A DNA stretch of 11,556 bases from an uncultured Eubacteriales bacterium. GTDB lineage: Bacteria; Bacillota; Clostridia; Oscillospirales; Acutalibacteraceae. Numbering within the stretch: position 1 is the first letter of the stretch; each line of letters starts with the position of its first letter. The notes under the pieces were generated by a model, which made no database searches, was not told the DNA's origin, and was given only the letters and a program-made list of their open reading frames with translations. The stretch is from the NCBI GenBank assembly GCA_934501135.1, contig CAKSUE010000008.1, forward strand, positions 1-11,556, read 5' to 3'. The translations under genes and the position numbers were made by a program. Positions 7,661 through 11,556 of this stretch are shown in pieces.

Positions 7661-8323
7661 ATGGAAAAATATTTAAATAAACTGGTAACTTTGCCTTTAT
7701 TCTATAATATAAACGAAAAACAAATACAAAATATTTTAAAGATATCTAACTCCAATATAAAAAGCTACCATAAAGATGAATATATATGGATGCTTTGAAG
7801 GGAATCTGAGTATATTGGCGTTATATTATCTGGAGTTGCTCTTATAGTTAAAGAAGATTTTGAAGGAAACAGAACAATTATGTCTAAAATCTACGAAGGT
7901 GATATGTTTGGTGAAACCTTTGCATTCGCAAATATGAAAGGTATTCCTGTAAGCGTTTTGTCGGCAACAAGCTGCGAAATTTTAACAATCAATTACAGAG
8001 CTCTAATGGATGCCCAATTATTTGATTGCTGTGTTCATAACCATCTTATAAAAAATATGTTATTTATAATTTCAAATAAAAATATAAGCCTTAACAGAAA
8101 AATAGAACATATTTCTAAACGGAATACAAGAGATAAGCTAATGTCTTACCTCACAGAGCAAGCGCAATTACACAGTAGCAATAAATTTTCCATACGGTTT
8201 AACCGGCAAGAATTAGCAGATTACTTATGTGTAGACAGAAGTGCAATGTCTAAAGAATTATGTAAACTTAGAGACAATGGCATTATTAAATTTAATAAAA
8301 ACAATTTTGAAATTTTAGACTAA
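7661..8323 (+). pseudogene. Crp/Fnr-family transcriptional regulator interrupted by an in-frame TGA
   Basis: Crp/Fnr regulators sense a signal through an N-terminal cyclic-nucleotide-binding-like beta barrel and bind DNA through a C-terminal winged helix-turn-helix. From ATG 7661, preceded by AGGAGG (7651-7656), the frame reads 45 codons, hits TGA at 7796-7798 (codon 46), then stays open in the same frame for 174 more codons to TAG-type stop region at 8321-8323. Total length, 220 codons, is normal for the family. The barrel runs across the stop: KDEYIWML-TGA-RESEYIGVILSG aligns with the usual KGEYIFLxGDxAEYIGxxLSG. The TGA thus falls on the usual Gly, and GGA to TGA is one base change. The DNA-binding helix (NRQELADYLCVDRSAMSKEL, about 181-200) is intact. 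ATG at 7880 could start a truncated protein of 147 residues behind a weak AAGGAA. Nonsense mutation is most likely; sequence error is possible. Its natural partner is the divergent ferredoxin gene. Confidence 0.78.
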
Positions 8324-8331
8324 TATGAAAT

Positions 8332-8370
8332 AAAAACCGTTGGTTAAGATTTATATAACCAACGGTTTTT
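8332..8370. terminator. Bidirectional rho-independent terminator
   Basis: A perfect 15-bp stem (AAAAACCGTTGGTTA, 8332-8346, with its complement at 8356-8370) encloses a 9-base loop. It carries A5 and T5 tracts at its ends. It serves both the Crp/Fnr gene (+) and the convergent DUF1540 gene (-). Confidence 0.92.
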
Positions 8371-8390
8371 AATAACCTGTTCTCTATTGC

Positions 8391-8564
8391 TTAGTTATTT
8401 TTAAGAACAAATGATTCACAGTCAACACACTGGCAAACCTTTGGATCCTTTTCGTGTGTACCTATACTTACTTTGTCTAAACTACAAAATTGCTCTGTTC
8501 CACAATGGTTTTTACATGAATCAACTGTGCACTGAATACTACGGTTAGCACTACAATTACTCAT
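8391..8564 (-). CDS. DUF1540 small cysteine-rich protein
   Basis: A 57-residue soluble protein with eight cysteines (4, 12, 17, 21, 27, 44, 46, 49), matching the DUF1540 pattern: IQCTVDSCKNHC near the start, a central CSLDKVSIG segment, and CQCVDCESF near the end. The cysteine spacing suggests metal binding, probably zinc, but the function of the family is unknown. Start choice: a GTG at 8573 is in frame, but it is itself part of the Shine-Dalgarno GAGGTG (8571-8576), which is placed correctly for ATG at 8564. The gene is divergent from the cotJ spore-coat operon and convergent with the Crp/Fnr gene, sharing that gene's terminator. A role in sporulation is possible from position only. DUF1540 proteins are frequent in spore-forming Clostridia and Bacilli. 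Confidence 0.88.
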   Translation of the reverse strand: MSNCSANRSIQCTVDSCKNHCGTEQFCSLDKVSIGTHEKDPKVCQCVDCESFVLKNN

Positions 8565-8585
8565 AACTTTCACCTCGTTAAAATT

Positions 8586-8613
8586 ATTATATACATTTTC
8601 TTGGAAACAACAA
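8586..8613 (-). promoter_or_regulatory. Candidate promoter of the DUF1540 gene
   Basis: Minus-strand TATAAT (8586-8591) is preceded after 16 bases by TTGTTG (8608-8613), about 21 bases upstream of the ATG. The -10 is perfect and the -35 moderate. A sporulation-sigma promoter was not seen here. Confidence 0.5.
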
Positions 8614-8825
8614 ATAATTCTTGTTGGTCCTTAAATATTATTAGCTTGTTTCTTTTAATTATTCTATTTAAAAATTAATTCTAAATTCCAATGTCTACAA
8701 TTTTTTTAATTTTATAATAATTCAAACCAATACTCCAAGTCTTAAATATTTCTATTCACTACTAATTCAGTTTTATCATATTATAATTATGTACACCGGA
8801 AATTTTTGAGAGGAGGACGAGTATA

Positions 8826-9041
8826 GTGTTTGAAGAGTTTTATAAAATGAATTCAATGAAATATACGAATGAAAGTCCACAAAAGTCGGCATTTCCAGAT
8901 GATACAGTAGTAGCAATGGCATATATACCGTACCAACAGGAAGACGAGACATATAGCCCTGAACAAGGCATATGTAGTGGAACAATGTTTCCCGTTTTAA
9001 ATAAACCATTTATAGGATGCGGGGGTTTTAAAAGTGAGTGA
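8826..9041 (+). CDS. cotJA: Spore coat-associated protein CotJA
   Basis: A 71-residue coat protein, first gene of the cotJ operon. In Bacillus subtilis CotJA and CotJC interact and are assembled into the inner spore coat. Family marks are VVAMAYIPYQ (28-37), a YSPEQG segment (43-48), and GTMFPVLNKPF (52-62) followed by GCGG. Start choice: GTG at 8826 has AGGAGG (8811-8816) nine bases upstream; the next ATG codons (8847, 8856) have no such site and would cut the N-terminus. The last 8 bases overlap cotJB. In Bacillus the operon is transcribed by the mother-cell factor SigE. I could not find a convincing SigE promoter in the 261-base gap (8565-8825), which is otherwise AT-rich and featureless apart from the DUF1540 promoter. 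Confidence 0.9.
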   Translation: MFEEFYKMNSMKYTNESPQKSAFPDDTVVAMAYIPYQQEDETYSPEQGICSGTMFPVLNKPFIGCGGFKSE

Positions 9042-9285
9042 TAGAGAGAGATTATTAAGAAGAATAGCAGCATATGATTTTGCAATAGTAGAGCTACAAA
9101 TATTTCTAGACACGCATCCAACAAATTCTGAAGCTATAAGAAAACTGGACGAGTATACAAAGAAAAGCGATATTTTAAGAAGCCAATTTGAAGAAAAATT
9201 TGGGCCAATACAGTCGAATAATATTGAAACAAACCGTCTGGCATGGATATCCAATCCATGGCCATGGGATAACGAGGAGGACTAA
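9034..9285 (+). CDS. cotJB: Spore coat protein CotJB
   Basis: An 83-residue spore-coat protein, second gene of the operon. It has the typical features of CotJB: a helical N-terminus with AAYDFAIVELQIFLDTHP (12-29), a middle helix around KLDEYTKKSD, FGPI (56-59) in place of the usual YGPL, and the near-terminal tryptophan motif WISNPWPWDNEED (71-83). The start is GTG at 9034, inside the end of cotJA in another frame (8-base overlap), with GGGGG eight bases upstream, so coupled translation is likely. The protein ends 2 bases before the cotJC start. Its biochemical function is not known; in Bacillus it is encoded with CotJA and CotJC and belongs to the coat. Confidence 0.92.
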   Translation: MSDRERLLRRIAAYDFAIVELQIFLDTHPTNSEAIRKLDEYTKKSDILRSQFEEKFGPIQSNNIETNRLAWISNPWPWDNEED

Positions 9286-9287
9286 GT

Positions 9288-9905
9288 ATGTGGGTTTATG
9301 AAAAGAAACTTCAATATCCAATAAACATTAAAAATACAAATGCTGCTTTGGCAAAAATGATAATAAGCCAATACGGCGGTCCAGACGGTGAGTTGGGGGC
9401 ATCTTTAAGATACTTGAGCCAAAGATATTCAATGCCATATCCTGAATTAAAGGCTATATTAACTGATATTGGTACCGAAGAGTTAGCGCATCTAGAAATG
9501 ATAGGATCTATAGTTTATCAATTGACCAAAGATTTATCGCTTGAAGAAATAAAAAAAGCTGGTTTTGACGCTTACTATGTAGACCATACAACAGGTATTT
9601 ATCCAAATTCTGCTGCCGGTGTTCCATATAACGCAGCATCAATGCAAGTAAAAGGTGATGTTATAACTGATCTACACGAAGACCTTGCTGCAGAGCAGAA
9701 AGCCAGATCAACTTACGACAATATATTAAGATACTGTGATGATCCAGATGTCAGAGATCCTATTAAATTTTTAAGAGCAAGAGAAGTAGTCCATTATCAA
9801 AGATTCGGTGAAGGTTTACGAATTGCTACAGATAAGCTAGACAGCAAAAACTTCTATGCATTTAACCCAGAATTCGATAAGCCATGTAAAAATAAAAAAA
9901 AGTAA
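9288..9905 (+). CDS. cotJC: CotJC, spore-coat manganese catalase family protein
   Basis: A 205-residue ferritin-like four-helix protein related to dimanganese catalase, which converts hydrogen peroxide to water and oxygen. All five ligands of the Lactobacillus plantarum enzyme have counterparts here: Glu35 in PDGELGAS, Glu65 and His68 in TEELAHLEM, Glu136 in DLAAEQKAR, and His169 in REVVHYQRF. The spacing agrees with the known Glu35, Glu66, His69, Glu148, His181 after a 12-residue deletion between helices. Activity is therefore plausible. CotJC is a known spore-coat protein whose homologues in Clostridioides difficile (CotCB and CotD) are manganese catalases in the spore. The RBS GAGGAGG (9274-9280) lies in the end of cotJB, 7 bases before the ATG. 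The C-terminus ends in a lysine-rich tail. It is the last gene of the operon, with a clear terminator behind it. Confidence 0.95.
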   Translation: MWVYEKKLQYPINIKNTNAALAKMIISQYGGPDGELGASLRYLSQRYSMPYPELKAILTDIGTEELAHLEMIGSIVYQLTKDLSLEEIKKAGFDAYYVDHTTGIYPNSAAGVPYNAASMQVKGDVITDLHEDLAAEQKARSTYDNILRYCDDPDVRDPIKFLRAREVVHYQRFGEGLRIATDKLDSKNFYAFNPEFDKPCKNKKK

Positions 9906-9911
9906 CATCTA

Positions 9912-9951
9912 TAATAGGGTTTGTTAATTTAACAGGCCCTATTAATTTTTT
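9912..9951 (+). terminator. Terminator of the cotJ operon
   Basis: A 15-bp stem (TAATAGGGTTTGTTA, 9912-9926, with 9930-9944, including two G-T wobbles) has a 3-base loop and is followed by T6 (9946-9951). It starts 6 bases after the cotJC stop codon. Confidence 0.85.
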
Positions 9952-10012
9952 GTAAAAGCACAATTTTGTTTGCATTATAACCTAAAGTATTTTATTTTTA
10001 TTTATTTTACTA

Positions 10013-10041
10013 TTGATTTTATTACAAATGTGAAATATAAT
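10013..10041 (+). promoter_or_regulatory. Promoter of htrA
   Basis: TTGATT (10013-10018) and a perfect TATAAT (10036-10041) are separated by exactly 17 bases. The start point would be near 10048, about 175 bases before the ATG. Confidence 0.72.
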
Positions 10042-10060
10042 GTAGTAAATTACATTATAT
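10035..10060. promoter_or_regulatory. Perfect inverted repeat over the htrA -10 box, candidate operator
   Basis: ATATAATGTA (10035-10044), a 6-base spacer GTAAAT, then TACATTATAT (10051-10060): two perfect 10-bp arms. The left arm contains the -10 box and the right arm covers the predicted start point, the classic place for a repressor. A TACAAATGTG sequence (10023-10032) in the promoter spacer is nearly self-complementary too. The regulator is unknown. Confidence 0.55.
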
Positions 10061-10223
10061 AAGTTAAGAAATAAATATCGATTTATGCTTTAAGCATTAC
10101 TTATATCTCAAAATAAATCTTAATTATTTAACGTATAATTAACAAACATTTAAATTTACGGTTATTTTTATATACTAATATTAAATACTATATTATATAT
10201 AATTTATCCTGGAGGTTAATAAA

Positions 10224-11480
10224 ATGCAAGAAAATAATAATCCTTATGAAAAAATAGACCACGATTCAAATACAAGTCAGAAGCCTGCTTACGAAGCTTC
10301 TCCTCAGTATAATGATCCATATTCTCAACCCAAAGACCAACCACTACCTAATCAAAATAATCCACAATACGTAACAAAAAAATCAATTTCAATTGCACTT
10401 GTATTCTGCATTATCTTATCTGCTATACTTGGATTTGGAGGAGGTTACTTGGCATCCTCTTCTAATATGAAATCACCCGGTGTATCAATAACTACTTCAA
10501 GTGGCTCAAGCAATACAGCTTTAACCACAGCCGATGGCTCATCTCTAACAGTGGCAGGAATTGCTGAGTCTGCTGGAAATTCTGTTGTTGAAATTACTAC
10601 AGAAACAATCACAACCGGGGATTTTATGAATCAATATATAACTACATCCAAAGGTGCAGGTAGCGGTGTAATAATTTCTGCAGATGGTTATATTGTTACA
10701 AATAATCATGTTATAAGCGGTACAAGTAAAATAACAGTTACACTTAAAAGCGGCGATAGCTTCCCAGCAACAATAGTCGGGCAAGATTCAAAAGAAGATG
10801 TAGCACTTTTAAAAATCGAAACAAGTGGATTAAACCCTGTTGTTTTCGGTGATTCTTCCACCTTACAAGTTGGTCAAACTGCAGTAGCTATAGGAAATCC
10901 ATTAGGTCAATTAGGAGGCACTGTAACAGACGGAATTATAAGTGCTTTAGATAGAGACATTACAATGGAAGGCGAAACAATGACACTTTTGCAAACAAAT
11001 GCAGCTATTAATCCTGGTAACTCAGGTGGAGGTCTTTTTGATAACCAAGGACAGTTAATCGGTTTAGTTGTAAGTAAAACTGCCGGTTCTGATATTGAAG
11101 GCTTAGGCTTTGCGATTCCATCAAATACCGTTAAAAAGGTCGTAGAAGAGCTATCTGAGTATGGCTATGTAAGAGGTAGGGTGGCACTACAAATGTCGCT
11201 TGTAGACGTAGATTCAGCTCCTAAAGCTATGATGTATCAGTTATCTCAACTTGGTGTATATGTTTCAAAAGTTGCTTCTGGATCAAATGCTGAGGCTGCT
11301 GGGTTTAAATCTGGAGATTTAATTAAATCTATAAATTCTACAGCAGTTTCAAGTTCTGAAGAAGTTAACTCTGTATTAGATAATTGTTCTGTTGGCGATA
11401 CTGTACAAGTAGTTGTCTACAGAGGCGGCCAAGATGTAACCTTAAATTGGACGCTTGCAGAAGACAAACCAAATAGTTAA
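10224..11480 (+). CDS. htrA: HtrA/DegP-like membrane-anchored serine protease with one PDZ domain
   Basis: Surface quality-control protease of the trypsin-like S1C family that degrades or refolds damaged secreted proteins. The 418 residues comprise a disordered cytoplasmic tail (1-52) rich in Asn, Pro, Gln and Tyr, one helix (about 54-77), a Ser/Thr/Gly linker, a protease domain (about 110-305) and a PDZ domain (about 318-410). The catalytic triad is intact: His162 in VTNNHVIS, Asp192 in KEDVALLKI and Ser267 in INPGNSGGG. The PDZ part has ASGSNAEAAGFKSGDLI. The single N-terminal anchor and single PDZ match the Bacillus HtrA, HtrB and YyxA type. RBS GGAGG (10211-10215) lies 8 bases before the ATG. 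It is a single-gene unit with its own promoter, operator candidate and terminator. In Bacillus, htrA is induced by the CssRS secretion-stress system; no such genes are in the window. YyxA or HtrB naming cannot be separated. Confidence 0.95.
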   Translation: MQENNNPYEKIDHDSNTSQKPAYEASPQYNDPYSQPKDQPLPNQNNPQYVTKKSISIALVFCIILSAILGFGGGYLASSSNMKSPGVSITTSSGSSNTALTTADGSSLTVAGIAESAGNSVVEITTETITTGDFMNQYITTSKGAGSGVIISADGYIVTNNHVISGTSKITVTLKSGDSFPATIVGQDSKEDVALLKIETSGLNPVVFGDSSTLQVGQTAVAIGNPLGQLGGTVTDGIISALDRDITMEGETMTLLQTNAAINPGNSGGGLFDNQGQLIGLVVSKTAGSDIEGLGFAIPSNTVKKVVEELSEYGYVRGRVALQMSLVDVDSAPKAMMYQLSQLGVYVSKVASGSNAEAAGFKSGDLIKSINSTAVSSSEEVNSVLDNCSVGDTVQVVVYRGGQDVTLNWTLAEDKPNS

Positions 11481-11488
11481 AAAAATTA

Positions 11489-11521
11489 AAATAACCACTG
11501 TTATATTTTCAGTGGTTATTT
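11489..11521. terminator. Terminator of htrA, probably bidirectional
   Basis: A 12-bp stem AAATAACCACTG (11489-11500) pairs with CAGTGGTTATTT (11510-11521) around a 9-base loop. It is followed by a T-rich tail on the plus strand and preceded by an A-rich run that gives T-richness on the minus strand. Confidence 0.85.
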
Positions 11522-11554
11522 ATTTTTATTTGTAGATTCAATTTCACAATTTTC
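11516..11554 (-). CDS. Possible C-terminal end of a convergent gene (edge fragment)
   Basis: On the minus strand one frame enters from the right edge and reads 12 codons (ENCEIESTNKNK) before a TAA at 11516-11518. Its placement just beyond a bidirectional-looking terminator fits a gene converging with htrA, as at the two other terminators in this window. A tail of 12 residues is too short to identify or to exclude chance. Confidence 0.22.
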   Translation of the reverse strand, partial: ENCEIESTNKNK

Positions 11555-11556
11555 AA

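Larger units (their letters stand above)
9952..10223 (+). other. AT-rich control region and long leader of htrA
   Basis: Noncoding stretch of 272 bases. It holds the htrA promoter (10013-10041), the overlapping inverted repeat (10035-10060), and a leader of about 175 bases. The leader contains two further small palindromes: ATAAAT-atcg-ATTTAT (10071-10086) and ATGCTT-t-AAGCAT (10085-10097). I see no riboswitch, terminator or small gene in it. Confidence 0.5.

Noticed and set aside
7796..7798. TGA in the Crp/Fnr gene as a selenocysteine codon
   Set aside because: The position aligns with Gly rather than Cys, Crp/Fnr proteins are not known selenoproteins, and the weak hairpin after the TGA (7809-7827) lacks a G in the first two loop bases expected of a bacterial SECIS.
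7796..7798. Alternative genetic code reading TGA as Gly or Trp
   Set aside because: The glycosyltransferase, ferredoxin and cotJA genes here all end with TGA at normal family lengths, and cotJ spore genes do not fit the small-genome lineages with such codes.
8565..8825. SigE-type promoter for cotJABC
   Set aside because: Expected from Bacillus, but the best -10 look-alikes (TCTACAAT at 8694-8701, CATATTAT at 8777-8784) have no matching -35 at the right spacing, so none is claimed.
9034..9041. Frameshift between cotJA and cotJB
   Set aside because: The 8-base overlap is between two complete family members with their own start and stop; this is the usual tight operon packing.
8776..9254. Minus-strand open frames across the cotJ genes
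   Set aside because: They overlap the well-supported cotJA and cotJB, have no ribosome binding site and resemble no family.

Overview
The window is AT-rich DNA from a low-GC, endospore-forming Firmicute, most likely an anaerobic member of the Clostridia. The evidence is a complete cotJA-cotJB-cotJC spore-coat operon, strong GGAGG-type ribosome binding sites, vegetative promoters close to TTGACA-17-TATAAT, and a clostridial-type divergent pair of ferredoxin and Crp/Fnr genes. I cannot name the genus. It looks like ordinary chromosome: I found no insertion sequence, phage gene, tRNA, rRNA or CRISPR array.

Left part (1-5172). A PepV/Sapep-type M20 dipeptidase runs off the left edge on the minus strand. 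Behind it, also on minus, is a large YfhO-family membrane protein, a GT-C type glycosyltransferase of the kind that decorates teichoic acids. It shares a compact promoter region with a divergent LytR-CpsA-Psr (LCP) protein, a membrane-anchored enzyme that attaches polymers to the cell wall. The pair suggests a small cell-envelope module. The LCP gene ends at a strong bidirectional terminator.

Middle part (5186-8370). On the minus strand a GT14-like glycosyltransferase and an AlkD-like DNA alkylation repair protein form a tight two-gene operon with its own good promoter. Upstream is a two-cluster iron-sulphur protein (minus) divergent from a Crp/Fnr regulator (plus). The regulator's reading frame is intact except for one in-frame TGA at codon 46, where relatives usually have glycine. 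It is therefore probably a recent nonsense pseudogene, a sequence error, or less likely a recoding case. Its 3' end shares a bidirectional terminator with the next gene.

Right part (8391-11556). A 57-residue cysteine-rich DUF1540 protein (minus) is divergent from the cotJ operon (plus), whose last gene is a manganese-catalase homologue with all five predicted metal ligands present. After the cotJ terminator comes a membrane-anchored HtrA/DegP serine protease with one PDZ domain. Its promoter is close to consensus, and a perfect 10-bp inverted repeat overlaps the -10 box, which looks like a repressor operator. A third terminator, probably bidirectional, closes the window, with a hint of a convergent gene beyond the right edge.

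The most interesting items are the TGA-interrupted Crp/Fnr gene beside an intact iron-sulphur partner, and the palindromic operator candidate at htrA. No clearly new multi-gene system is evident.
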